A model generated the notes under the pieces. That model was given only the letters and a program-made list of their open reading frames with translations, did not search any database and was not told the DNA's origin. Shown here one piece after another: positions 43,402 through 51,819 of a DNA stretch of 64,000 nucleotides. This stretch comes from JAHEEL01 sp963836085 (lineage in GTDB: Bacteria > Actinomycetota > Acidimicrobiia > Spongiisociales > UBA5794), in contig CAWIHT010000011.1 of assembly GCA_963836085.1 (NCBI GenBank), forward strand, positions 124,001-188,000, written 5' to 3'. Numbering within the stretch: position 1 is the first letter of the stretch; the number at the start of each line of letters is the position of its first letter. Position numbers and translations under genes: made by a program.

Positions 43402-44076
43402 GTGCACGTTCAGATCTACACCATGCAGTCGGTCGCCGAAGCTCTGGCGGTTGCCAACCTCGGCGTTGACCATGTCGGGGTTACGCCCGCCGCTCTGGGT
43501 CTCCCCGGCGAGATCAGCCCAGAACTCGCCAAGGACATTGTCGATGCGGTGAAGGGGCTGGTGACGTCGGTGGCGTTGAGCGTCGACTCCGACCCGGGCG
43601 TGATCGAGGACATGGTGCGAATGGTCCGACCTGACATCCTTCACCTCTGCGGGGCGCCCGGTGCGCTCGGCCCCGCCGCCGTCGCCAGCCTGCGACGTGC
43701 CCTGCCCGACGTTGGTTTGATGCAGGCAATAGCCGTGACCGGTCCGGAGGCGGTCGACGTCGCCCGGTTGTACGCCCCCATCTCCGATTTCCTGATTCTC
43801 GACTCGGTCGATCCCGAGATCCCCGGCGTCGGTGCCGCAGGTATCGTGCACGACTGGGAGGTGAGCGCCGCCATCGTCGACGCCGTCGACGTTCCGGTGA
43901 TTCTCGCCGGCGGACTCGGCCCTGACAATGTGGCCGACGCAATTGGAGCTGTCCGCCCGTGGGGTGTGGATTCGCTGACCCGCACCAACCAGCCGGCGGC
44001 TGGGGGAGGCTTCCGCAAGGACCGCGACCTCGTCGCAGCGTTCCTCGCAGTCGCCCAAGCCGGAGGTCTCCCGTGA
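43402..44076 (+). CDS. TrpF-like TIM-barrel protein lacking the catalytic Cys
   Basis: 224 aa with the phosphoribosylanthranilate isomerase fold: IYTMQSVAEALAVANLGVDHVGV, ILHLCGAP, FLILDSVDPE, and PVILAGGLGPDNVADAIGAVRPWGVD. In true TrpF the first strand ends in KICG with the general-base Cys; here the place is taken by QIYT. The Asp in LILDS is kept. It is not near trp genes but is coupled (GTGA) to a PfkB sugar kinase, so isomerisation of another sugar or phosphosugar is more likely. GTG start with SD GGGAGG. Confidence 0.78.
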   Translation: MHVQIYTMQSVAEALAVANLGVDHVGVTPAALGLPGEISPELAKDIVDAVKGLVTSVALSVDSDPGVIEDMVRMVRPDILHLCGAPGALGPAAVASLRRALPDVGLMQAIAVTGPEAVDVARLYAPISDFLILDSVDPEIPGVGAAGIVHDWEVSAAIVDAVDVPVILAGGLGPDNVADAIGAVRPWGVDSLTRTNQPAAGGGFRKDRDLVAAFLAVAQAGGLP

Positions 44077-45029
44077 GCGTTCTCGTCATTGGTGACGCCA
44101 ATGTCGACATCGAGATACGTCTTCCGTCGACCGACCGTGCCGCGACGCATGGCAATCCGGAGCCCAGGCTCTTCGGCGGAGGATCCGCGGCGAACACGGC
44201 AGCCGCTCTCGCGCGCCTCGGCGTCGCATGCGGGTTCGCCGGGAGCGTCGGTGACGACTCGTTCGGTCGCTTCGCCGTGGCCGATCTCGAAGCGTCGGGC
44301 GTCGACACGAGCGTGGTCTCCATCACCGACGACGCTCCGACCGTTGCGGTGATCGCGGTGGTGCAATCGGACGGCGACCGACTCATCTATGTATGGCCCG
44401 CGACCGGCGGAGCGCACAGCGCGTTCTCCCCGGTTGACGCCGTCGCTGCCGTGTCAGGGAGCGAATGGCTCCATATCTCCGGCATCTGCCTCCGCGTCTC
44501 CCCGGCCCGTCAGGCTCTGCTTGATGCGATGGAGGCCGCACGGAATTCCGGAATCCCGGTTTCGTTCGACCTGAACCTGCGGCTCGAGAACTGGGGATGG
44601 GACGACGGATTCCGCGAGGTTGTCGCGGCGGCCGTTGAACGCTCCGACGTCGTGCTCGGGGCCGCTGCCGACGAGGTGGGAGCCCTCACGGGGATCGATG
44701 ACCCCGTCGCCGCGGCGGTGGATCTTGCGGGCGAGGATCGGCTCGTGGTCGCCCGTCTCGGGCCAGACGGGGCGGTCGCCGGCTCCACGAGCAACCGGTT
44801 CGTCTCTCCCGGTTTCTCCGTAGCGATGGTCGATAGCGTCGGGGCCGGGGATGCGTTCAACGCCGGTTTCATCGCTGCTCGACTGCGAGGTTCGACGATC
44901 GAAGACTCCCTGCGGTGGGGAAATGCCGTCGCCGCCCTCACGATCACGAGACCCGGGGCTCGATCGACACCGACGACAGAGGATGTCGAAGAGTTCCTGA
45001 CGCGAGAGCTGGGCTACGAACGAGCCTGA
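44073..45029 (+). CDS. PfkB-family carbohydrate kinase
   Basis: 318 aa, ribokinase fold. N-terminal GDANVDIEIRLP, the glycine-rich GGGSAANTAAALARLG, and the catalytic anion hole DSVGAGDAFNAGFIAARL with the base Asp are intact. The GTG at 44073 follows a perfect SD (GGAGGT) and overlaps the preceding stop. It probably phosphorylates a sugar or nucleoside whose product or precursor is handled by the coupled TrpF-like protein. Confidence 0.88.
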   Translation: MSVLVIGDANVDIEIRLPSTDRAATHGNPEPRLFGGGSAANTAAALARLGVACGFAGSVGDDSFGRFAVADLEASGVDTSVVSITDDAPTVAVIAVVQSDGDRLIYVWPATGGAHSAFSPVDAVAAVSGSEWLHISGICLRVSPARQALLDAMEAARNSGIPVSFDLNLRLENWGWDDGFREVVAAAVERSDVVLGAAADEVGALTGIDDPVAAAVDLAGEDRLVVARLGPDGAVAGSTSNRFVSPGFSVAMVDSVGAGDAFNAGFIAARLRGSTIEDSLRWGNAVAALTITRPGARSTPTTEDVEEFLTRELGYERA

Positions 45030-45051
45030 CGATGGGAAGGACGGGCCGCGC

Positions 45052-45057
45052 TACATT
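45052..45057 (+). promoter_or_regulatory. -10 box of the amidohydrolase gene
   Basis: TACATT, seven bases before the ATG at 45065. Confidence 0.5.
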
Positions 45058-45064
45058 CACATCC

Positions 45065-46279
45065 ATGACCCACGCCTACACCAACGCCACGATCTGGACG
45101 GCCGCCGGCGATCCCATCGAGCGAGGTACCTTGCTCGTTGCCGGGGGGAGAGTCGTCGCTGTCGGCACGGACATCGACACTGGCGGCGCCGATGTCGTCG
45201 ATTGCACCGGGAAGTATCTCGTACCCGGCTTCATCGATGCCCATGTGCATACCGGAGTGTGGGGCGAGGGCGCACGGGACGATACCGACGGCAACGAGAT
45301 GTCCGAGGCGATCACTCCGTACGCCAGGACCCTCGATGCCATCTACCCCGAAGACATCGGGTTCGAGGATGCGAGACGCGGGGGCGTTACCACGCTTGGC
45401 ATCACCCACGGATCGGCAAATCCGATTGGCGGGCAGTTGACCGTCGTGAAGGCTCGGGGTCTCGTTGCGGACGAGATGGTCATTCGGGAACCGGGCGGGT
45501 TGAAGATGGCGCTCGGTGAGAACCCGAAGCGCGTCGGCGAGATGAAGAATCGCGGTCCGACGACCCGGATGGGTTCTGCGTACCTCGCCCGCAAGGCTTT
45601 CGTCGAGGCTATCGAGTATCGCAAAGACTGGGAGCACTACGAAGCTCTGCTTGCGGTCGAGGATGCGAAACCAGAGGGGGAGCGGACGCCGCTGCGTGCA
45701 CCGAGCCGTGACCTCAGCAAGGAGGCCCTGTTGCTCGTCCTCGATGGCGAGATCCCCGTACGGAACCACGCCCACCGCATGGACGACATTCGAACAGCGA
45801 TCCGTCTCTCCGAGGAGTTTGGGTACCGTCTGGTGCTCGACCATGCCACGGAGGGCTGGAGGATCCCGGACGAGATCGCATCACGCGGAATCCCGGTTGC
45901 GATGGGACCCTTCTACACCTCGGCGTCCAAGCGGGAGGTCAACCGCCGGACCCCGGCCGCCGTCGGGATCCTCGTCGAGCACGGCATCACCGTCGCCGTT
46001 ATGACCGATTCGCCCGTGAACACGGTGGACACGCTCCGGGATCTCGTCATCGTCGCGATCCGGGAGGGCCTGCCGGAGGACCGCGCGCTTGAGACCGTGA
46101 CGATCAATCCCGCCACCATCCTCGAAGTCGACGACCGGGTCGGCAGCCTCGAGGTGGGCAAGGACGCCGACTTCCTGGTCTTTGGCGGTGACCCATGGGA
46201 TGGTCGCAACAAGGTCGAAGCGACCTACATCGAGGGGGATCGCGTCTTCGAGGCCAACGGGCCGTATCTGCCGGCGTGA
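45065..46279 (+). CDS. Amidohydrolase (imidazolonepropionase-like)
   Basis: 404-aa metal-dependent hydrolase of the amidohydrolase superfamily. Metal ligands: DAHVHTG (first strand), RNHAHRMDD and LDHATEG (His), and MTDSPVN (Asp). The end shows INPATILEVDDRVGSLEVGKDADFLVFGGDP, typical of this branch. A second small beta domain is made of the N- and C-termini. The substrate is not apparent. The ATG at 45065 follows a -10 box; the frame upstream overlaps the kinase gene and is not used. Confidence 0.87.
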   Translation: MTHAYTNATIWTAAGDPIERGTLLVAGGRVVAVGTDIDTGGADVVDCTGKYLVPGFIDAHVHTGVWGEGARDDTDGNEMSEAITPYARTLDAIYPEDIGFEDARRGGVTTLGITHGSANPIGGQLTVVKARGLVADEMVIREPGGLKMALGENPKRVGEMKNRGPTTRMGSAYLARKAFVEAIEYRKDWEHYEALLAVEDAKPEGERTPLRAPSRDLSKEALLLVLDGEIPVRNHAHRMDDIRTAIRLSEEFGYRLVLDHATEGWRIPDEIASRGIPVAMGPFYTSASKREVNRRTPAAVGILVEHGITVAVMTDSPVNTVDTLRDLVIVAIREGLPEDRALETVTINPATILEVDDRVGSLEVGKDADFLVFGGDPWDGRNKVEATYIEGDRVFEANGPYLPA

Positions 46280-46648
46280 TACCTCCGGCGGTGAGGGCTC
46301 GCGCTCTCGCAATTGTCTCCTCGGGTGATCGTGCGATGGGTTCTCGCACATGCGGATTGGCGCAGGACTGATGCCATCGCCGCTTGCAGGACTCGTCGGA
46401 ACACACCACCGCGACAACGGCGCCAACCATCGACGACGCGACCCGAGAGGAGCCCATGGAGGGCTTGCAGCCGGGCCGGTTGCCTGCTCCTTCCCACAGT
46501 TCGAGTTCGCGGGAGAGGTGCCGACCGGCGGTTGAAGTCCGGAACCGGATCCGCTACCACCGCCACCGGCGATATCTCTTGAGTCCCGAGACCGTTGGAA
46601 TCCTCCGCCGTCCCGTGCACCTGCGGCCCGTCGTCTACGCTCCCTGAC
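46280..46648 (+). other. Intergenic stretch without a supported gene
   Basis: 369 bases between the amidohydrolase and the channel gene. A short frame at 46456 has an SD-like GAGAGGAG but encodes an Arg-rich sequence without pattern, so I do not call it. The -10 TACGCT (46636-46641) of the channel gene lies at the right end. Nothing else stands out. Confidence 0.5.
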
Positions 46649-47350
46649 ATGACGACCAAGAATGACCCCCTCGCCCGGTTGTACGACCGGTTCGACCTGC
46701 TCTTCCTCGTCACGGTCGGAACCGCTGGGCTCCTCCTCCTCGTCGACCTCCGCGAGGAGGGATGGACCGAGATCCTGTCCGTGACTGTCACCCTGCTCAC
46801 TGCGTTGATGCTGTTCCTGGCCGTGGCCGCGGCGGGCGTCGGGCAACGTGGACGCCGGATCGCCCTCATCATCGGTGGCGTTGGCGTTCTCACGGGTGCG
46901 GCAGCAATTCTGTCGTCGTCAAGCGACGGCAGCTTCGTCGGCCTGGCCTGGTTGGCGCTCCTGATTGCCGCGCCCGTCGTCGCGCTGCGGCGATTGATGG
47001 AGCACAGCAGCGTGACCTACGAGACGATCCTTGGCGCTTTGAGCGTCTACCTGCTGTTGGCGATCGCAGCGACCTACCTGTTCGTCTTCATCGACAGGCT
47101 CACGTCGGCGTCGGGCGGGTTCTTCGGGGATCCGCAGCCGACAACGGTGTTCACGTATTTCAGCTTTGTGACGGTCACGTCGCTCGGATACGGGGACTTC
47201 TACCCGGTCGGTGTCGGTGGCAGGGCCGCAGCCGCTTGGGAGGCCGTGATCGGTCAGGTCTATCTCGTGGTGGTCGTCGCCCGTCTCGTGTCGCTGTATT
47301 CCGGCGGCCGCCTCTTTCCCGGCCGCGACGAGCGGCCGTCTGCCGACTAA
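46649..47350 (+). CDS. Potassium channel protein
   Basis: 233-aa membrane protein with six predicted helices and, between the last two, the selectivity filter VTVTSLGYGDFYP. The pore helix and S6 (VIGQVYLVVVVARLVSLY) fit two-pore-type or voltage-gated-like bacterial channels. No charged voltage-sensor helix is evident. No cytosolic RCK/TrkA domain is attached. It is followed by glgC, whose -10 overlaps its stop. Confidence 0.85.
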   Translation: MTTKNDPLARLYDRFDLLFLVTVGTAGLLLLVDLREEGWTEILSVTVTLLTALMLFLAVAAAGVGQRGRRIALIIGGVGVLTGAAAILSSSSDGSFVGLAWLALLIAAPVVALRRLMEHSSVTYETILGALSVYLLLAIAATYLFVFIDRLTSASGGFFGDPQPTTVFTYFSFVTVTSLGYGDFYPVGVGGRAAAAWEAVIGQVYLVVVVARLVSLYSGGRLFPGRDERPSAD

Positions 47351-47360
47351 GTTGCGGGTC

Positions 47361-48587
47361 ATGGAACCCAAAGTCCTCTCCCTCGTCCTGGCAGGTGGTG
47401 AAGGCAAGCGGCTGTGGCCCCTCACACGGGACCGGTCGAAACCGGCCGTTCCGTTCGGTGGGGTGTATCGCCTCATCGACTTCGTCCTTTCAAATCTCGT
47501 CAACGGCGGCTACCGGAAGATCGCCGTCCTAACCCAGTACAAGAGCCACAGCCTCGACCGGCACTTGGCGCTCGGGTGGTCGATGAGCGGGATGCTCGGC
47601 AACTACGTGACCCCGGTTCCGGCGCAGATGCGCCGGGGACCCCACTGGTTCTCCGGCTCGGCGGACGCCATCTACCAGAACTTCAACATCCTCACCGATG
47701 AGCGGCCGGACCACGTGATCGTCTTCGGCGCCGATCACATCTATCGGATGGATCCACGCCATATGGTCAACCAGCACGTCGAATCCGGAGCGGCAGCGAC
47801 TGTCGCCGGAATTCGCGTGCCGATCGACCAGGCCTCCGACTTCGGCATCATCGAAGCGGACGCAAACGGCAAGATCGTCTCGTTCATCGAGAAGCCGGAG
47901 CACCCGAAGTCGATCCCCGGTGAACCGGGATGGGCATTCGCTTCGATGGGCAACTATGTCTTCGAGACCAGAGCTCTGCGGAAGACCATCACGGTGGATG
48001 CGGAGAATGACGAGTCCAAGCACGACATGGGTGGGAGCATCATTCCCGCCTTCGTGGAGCAGGGCACCGCGCATGTCTACGACTTCAACGAGAACAAGGT
48101 ACCGGGTCAGACCGAACGAGAGCACGGCTACTGGCGTGATGTGGGGACCCTCGACGCGTACTTCCAGGCGAACATGGACACGATCAAGGTTGACCCGATT
48201 TTCTCGTACTACAACCGCAAGTGGCCGATCCTGACACACCGCCCGCCGCTCCCACCCGCCAAGTTCGTGTTCGACCTCGATGATCGGCGCGGGGCGGCCT
48301 ACGAGTCCATCGTCGGCGCAGGAGTGGTCATCTCCGGCGGGACAACTCGTCGATCGATCATCTCCTCCGATGTACGGGTGCACTCGTACGCCAGCATCGA
48401 GGATTCGCTGATTCTGCATGGTGTTGTCGTCGGACGCGGCGCCACCATCCGCCGTGCCATCATCGACAAGAACGTCGTGATCCCCGACGGATTCGAGATC
48501 GGCGTGGATGAAGCAGCAGACCGTGAACGCTTCACCGTCACGGAGTCGGGACTCGTTGTGATCGGCAAGGGCGACAAGATCAAGTAG
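47361..48587 (+). CDS. glgC: Glucose-1-phosphate adenylyltransferase
   Basis: 408 aa. Makes ADP-glucose for glycogen or maltosyl-glucan synthesis. N-terminal nucleotide motif LVLAGGEGKRLWPLTRDRSKPAVPFGG, the substrate segment HYW-like EHGYWRDVGTLDAYFQANMD, and IIEADANGKIVSFIEKPE are present, with a left-handed beta-helix at the C-terminus. The ATG at 47361 lies seven bases after a -10 TAAGTT that uses the preceding stop codon. Related in function to the TreS-maltokinase fusion at the other end of the window. Confidence 0.95.
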   Translation: MEPKVLSLVLAGGEGKRLWPLTRDRSKPAVPFGGVYRLIDFVLSNLVNGGYRKIAVLTQYKSHSLDRHLALGWSMSGMLGNYVTPVPAQMRRGPHWFSGSADAIYQNFNILTDERPDHVIVFGADHIYRMDPRHMVNQHVESGAAATVAGIRVPIDQASDFGIIEADANGKIVSFIEKPEHPKSIPGEPGWAFASMGNYVFETRALRKTITVDAENDESKHDMGGSIIPAFVEQGTAHVYDFNENKVPGQTEREHGYWRDVGTLDAYFQANMDTIKVDPIFSYYNRKWPILTHRPPLPPAKFVFDLDDRRGAAYESIVGAGVVISGGTTRRSIISSDVRVHSYASIEDSLILHGVVVGRGATIRRAIIDKNVVIPDGFEIGVDEAADRERFTVTESGLVVIGKGDKIK

Positions 48588-48631
48588 CGCGGAGGCTCGC
48601 GTTTGACGCCCAGAGCGGTAGCCTCCCGGCC

Positions 48632-50014
48632 GTGGAACGGTTTCAGACTCCCCGCCTGCTGCTCGGACTTGTCGTCGTCTTGGCGCTGATCGGGGCCGCA
48701 TGCAGCCCGGAGGCGGACCCAACGACGACGTCGTCCACCGCATCCACGACGACGGTGGCGGGCGACGATTCCACGAGCACCACCGGCGCCACGTCGACGA
48801 CCGATGTCACGATCTCGGTGCCGGGCACGGCGTCCGAGTCCATCGATCCGGCAGTCGTCGAGGAGATGCGTACCGAGTTGGCCCTCCTGATGGTCGAGTC
48901 GGAGCAGGTCCGCGGTCTCCCGTTCATCGCTACTCCGACCGTTGTGATCCTTGATGAGGCCGAGTTCTCGCAGCGGGTATCGGAGGTTGTGGCCGAGGAT
49001 CTCGATCAAGAGGAACTCGCCATCGACAGCAACTTCTTCGCGATGCTCGGCATGCTCGAACCCGGGACCGACCTGTACCAGTTGCTGATCGACCTCTACG
49101 CCGAGCAGGTTGCCGGCTTCTACGACGGCGATGCCGAAGAGATGGTGGTTCCCGCCGCACCCGACGGCTTCACCCCGCTTCAGAAGATCACGGTTCTGCA
49201 CGAACTCATCCATGCCCTCACCGATCAGCACTTCGATTTCAACGACGAGTTTGATGTGCTCATAGACAGCGGCAATGGCGATGACCTCTCGGCGTTCCAG
49301 GCGCTCATCGAAGGCGATGCCACCAAATCGCAGTTCGTCTACATGGAAGGGATGAGTCCCGCCGAGGCGGTCCAGGCTGCGACTGAGGCGTTGAGCTATG
49401 ACTCGTCGGTGCTCGACTCGGTACCCGGATGGATTCAGGCGGATCTGACGTTTCCGTACGACCAGGGTCTCGTCTTCGTCGAAGCCGTCTCCGCGACGGG
49501 CGGACTGGCGGCGGTCGATAGTGCCTACCAGAACCCTCCCCAAACGACCGAGCAGATCCTGGACCCTGCACGGTATGCGCGAAATGAACCGCCTCGTGAC
49601 CTCGCGCCGCTGACCGTGGAGTTGGACGGGTGGGAGATGTATGACGAGGCCACGTTCGGCGAGTGGGGCCTGCGTCTCGTCCTCGCCGGTGCCGTCTCTC
49701 CAGGTGAGGTGACGCAGGCCGCCGCTGGCTGGGGCAACGACACCTACCGGGTGTTCACTCGGGGCGACGATGTCGCGATGGTGATGTCCTACGTTGGCGA
49801 TTCCGAGCGGGATGCCGAGGAACTCGCGAACGCGCTGATCGCCCATATCCGCGATGACATGGATGCCGGACCGGCGGAGGAGTCCGCCGGTGGTTTGCTC
49901 TACCGCCAGGGCAGCGTCTACTCGTTTGTCGACCGGATCGACGACGGCATCTACTGGATCGTCTCCACCGACAAAGCTGCAGGCGAAGCGATGAGACAGC
50001 AACTCGGGATCTGA
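48632..50014 (+). CDS. Lipoprotein with HExxH metalloprotease motif
   Basis: 460 aa. A lipoprotein signal (LLLGLVVVLALIGAAC) is followed by a Thr/Ser-rich linker of about 40 residues, then a globular domain. VLHELIHALTDQHF is a zincin HExxH motif, and FQALIEGDATKSQFVY supplies a plausible third ligand (Glu). VAGFYDGDAEEMVVP precedes it, as in zinc proteases of the cell envelope. A -10 TAGCCT (48619-48624) lies seven bases before GTG. The target is unknown. Confidence 0.8.
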   Translation: MERFQTPRLLLGLVVVLALIGAACSPEADPTTTSSTASTTTVAGDDSTSTTGATSTTDVTISVPGTASESIDPAVVEEMRTELALLMVESEQVRGLPFIATPTVVILDEAEFSQRVSEVVAEDLDQEELAIDSNFFAMLGMLEPGTDLYQLLIDLYAEQVAGFYDGDAEEMVVPAAPDGFTPLQKITVLHELIHALTDQHFDFNDEFDVLIDSGNGDDLSAFQALIEGDATKSQFVYMEGMSPAEAVQAATEALSYDSSVLDSVPGWIQADLTFPYDQGLVFVEAVSATGGLAAVDSAYQNPPQTTEQILDPARYARNEPPRDLAPLTVELDGWEMYDEATFGEWGLRLVLAGAVSPGEVTQAAAGWGNDTYRVFTRGDDVAMVMSYVGDSERDAEELANALIAHIRDDMDAGPAEESAGGLLYRQGSVYSFVDRIDDGIYWIVSTDKAAGEAMRQQLGI

Positions 50015-50181
50015 GCGAAGACCCCATCGGGCGCCAATGAGCGGCATGGAGAGCTACCGGCTGGGAGTCCCCGCTCAGCCCACTATCTCGGAGTCGGCGT
50101 AGGCCCTAGCGTGCCCCTCATGACGCGCGAAGGCCACCGGGACCGGATCGGGAGATCGAAACGGAGGACGGCTGGGTGCGC

Positions 50182-50265
50182 TCAGCCGCGGCCGGCGTTC
50201 GGCTTGCGGCCGTGGTTCGCCTTGCTGCGGCGGGCGCGGAGCTTGCGTCGCTTTGCCTTTGCCAT
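50182..50265 (-). CDS. 50S ribosomal protein bL37
   Basis: 27 aa: MAKAKRRKLRARRSKANHGR then KPNAGRG. The basic stretch ending in KANHG..PNA matches the short actinobacterial ribosomal peptide bL37 first seen in mycobacterial ribosome structures. An extended -10 (TGGTACGAT) lies about 10 bases upstream of the ATG at 50265. It is encoded antisense to the head of the next plus-strand frame and is too short for most gene callers. Confidence 0.82.
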   Translation of the reverse strand: MAKAKRRKLRARRSKANHGRKPNAGRG

Positions 50266-50266
50266 A

Positions 50267-50629
50267 GTGGGCGGGATCGTACCAGGCGGTCGGCCGTACC
50301 GGTCGGGACGCCTGGCGGTTGTCACCTCGGGGCCATGGCACTCACCCCAAGTCTTGGTTGCGACCACCTTCCACGCCCGGCTGGTTGGATTGCGCGGCGA
50401 CGCGACCGGCGGTCTATTGCTGCGCACCCGCTCGGTGTATGTGCCGGCAGGGATGGGCCCACTGCGCATCGTTCACGTCGATCGTCATGGTGGCGTTGTG
50501 CACCAGGACATTCTCACAGCGGGCCGGAGCGCTACCGCACGGAGCGATTGGATCCTCGAGTTGCCCATTCGGGACCGCGGGCCTGATACCGGCGCAACGC
50601 TCACCGTTCTGCCATCCTCCGTGCCATGA
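50267..50629 (+). CDS. DUF192-like protein, start uncertain
   Basis: About 120 aa. The core (LLLRTRSVYVPAGMGPLRIVHVDRHGGVVHQDILTAG and DWILELP) resembles the small DUF192 fold. The open frame reaches back to 50120, where a -10 TAGCGT sits seven bases before an ATG, but the extra part is antisense to bL37 and looks like noise; GTG 50267 or TTG further down are alternatives. The stop overlaps the rsmI start (ATGA), which supports a real gene coupled to rsmI. Confidence 0.6.
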   Translation: MGGIVPGGRPYRSGRLAVVTSGPWHSPQVLVATTFHARLVGLRGDATGGLLLRTRSVYVPAGMGPLRIVHVDRHGGVVHQDILTAGRSATARSDWILELPIRDRGPDTGATLTVLPSSVP

Positions 50630-51507
50630 GCGGCCGCCTTGTTGTCTGTGCCACACCGATCGGGAATCTGGACGACGCCTCGCCGCGCCTCACCGAGACC
50701 CTCAGGGATGCCTCCGTCGTCTTTGCCGAGGACACGCGACGAACCGGCAAGCTCCTCGAGCGCCTTGGCGTCAAGGCCGAGATGCGGTCGTTCTTCCAGG
50801 GGAATGAGCAGCAGCGATCGATCGAGATCAGAACGTTGCTTGAAGCAGGGGAGACCATCGCCCTCGTCAGCGACGCCGGCATGCCGGTGGTTTCCGATCC
50901 CGGGGTCGCGGCCGTGCGGGCGGCCCGTTCGGTCGGTGCGGTTGTGTCCGTGGTCCCCGGTCCGAGCGCGGTGACGTCGGCGATCGCGGTCGCCGGACTC
51001 GGAGGCGATCGGTTCGTGTTCGAGGGATTCCTCCCACGCAGCGGCGAGGATCGGGAACGGAGAATCGAGACCGTCGCCTGCGACGAGCGTCCGGTGGTGC
51101 TCTTCTCGGCACCGAGCCGCGTCGTGAAGGACCTTGGCGAACTGGCAGCACATGCCGGTCCCGAACGGATCGTGGTCATTGCCAGGGAGATCACGAAGCT
51201 CCACGAAGAGATCTGGACGGGAACGCTCGCGGAGGCCGTCGAGCACTGGACGGTCGATGTCGAGCCAAGGGGCGAGTTCACCCTGGTGCTCGACGGCAAG
51301 GCGGAAGAGCCGCCGGACCTTACTGCAGCTTTGGCGCTGGTGGAGGATCGGATGTCTGCGGGGGAGCGGCTCTCGAGTGCCGCGAGGGATGTCGCGACCG
51401 AGACCGGCGTCTCTCGCCGCGCCCTCTACGAAGCGGCGCTGGAATCTCGTGCCGCTAGTCGGCGGTCAGCGAGCGGCGGCATTCCGCACATACGCCACGA
51501 CTCTTGA
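50626..51507 (+). CDS. rsmI: 16S rRNA (cytidine-1402-2'-O)-methyltransferase
   Basis: 293 aa. Uses S-adenosylmethionine to methylate the ribose of C1402 in the decoding centre. VCATPIGNLDDASPR, FAEDTRRTGKLLE, LVSDAGMPVVSDPG and VVPGPSAVTSAIAVAGL are the family motifs. The last 18 codons overlap the convergent AbrB-like gene by 53 bases. Part of a conserved actinobacterial gene order with metG, tatD, rsmA and ispE. Confidence 0.95.
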   Translation: MSGRLVVCATPIGNLDDASPRLTETLRDASVVFAEDTRRTGKLLERLGVKAEMRSFFQGNEQQRSIEIRTLLEAGETIALVSDAGMPVVSDPGVAAVRAARSVGAVVSVVPGPSAVTSAIAVAGLGGDRFVFEGFLPRSGEDRERRIETVACDERPVVLFSAPSRVVKDLGELAAHAGPERIVVIAREITKLHEEIWTGTLAEAVEHWTVDVEPRGEFTLVLDGKAEEPPDLTAALALVEDRMSAGERLSSAARDVATETGVSRRALYEAALESRAASRRSASGGIPHIRHDS

Positions 51508-51694
51508 ACGCCGAGATCCCCTCGGCAGAACCGCAGAACACGCACGTCGCCTCGAGCTTGCGGATCACGATCGCATCGTTCTCGACGCCGATCTCGAGTT
51601 CGTCCCCCTCGTGGATATTGAAGAGACGGCGCGTCTCGGCCGGAACCACGATTCGACCAAGGTCGTCGATTTTTCGAACCATCACGGTATCCAA
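51455..51694 (-). CDS. AbrB-family DNA-binding protein with zinc ribbon
   Basis: 79 aa. Residues 1-45 are a SpoVT/AbrB swapped-hairpin domain (MVRKIDDLGRIVVPAETRRLFNI, GDELEIGVENDAIVIRKL). Residues 50-74 add a CxxC...CxxC zinc ribbon (CVFCG, CAECRR). TTG 51694 is the start, with SD GGAGG at a 7-base spacing. A dimeric transcription regulator is likely; it may control metG, which lies divergently, but no operator was identified. Confidence 0.88.
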   Translation of the reverse strand: MDTVMVRKIDDLGRIVVPAETRRLFNIHEGDELEIGVENDAIVIRKLEATCVFCGSAEGISAFKSRGVCAECRRSLTAD

Positions 51695-51819
51695 CGGTGA
51701 ACCTCCATCAACAGTCGGAGCCGATCATCCGTACCTGGCAGATTGTACCGGTCGGTCGAGCACCGGTAGTCGCTCGCTCCGCGCGCCACATTGAACCACG
51801 CCGCTACCATCGCATCACC

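Noticed and set aside
46456..46647. Short frame with an SD-like GAGAGGAG upstream
   Set aside because: The 63-residue product is Arg/Pro/Ser-rich with no hydrophobic or helical pattern; the SD match alone is not enough.
48299..50047. 582-aa minus-strand frame opposite the HExxH lipoprotein
   Set aside because: Antisense shadow; the plus strand has a lipobox and a zincin motif with its own promoter.
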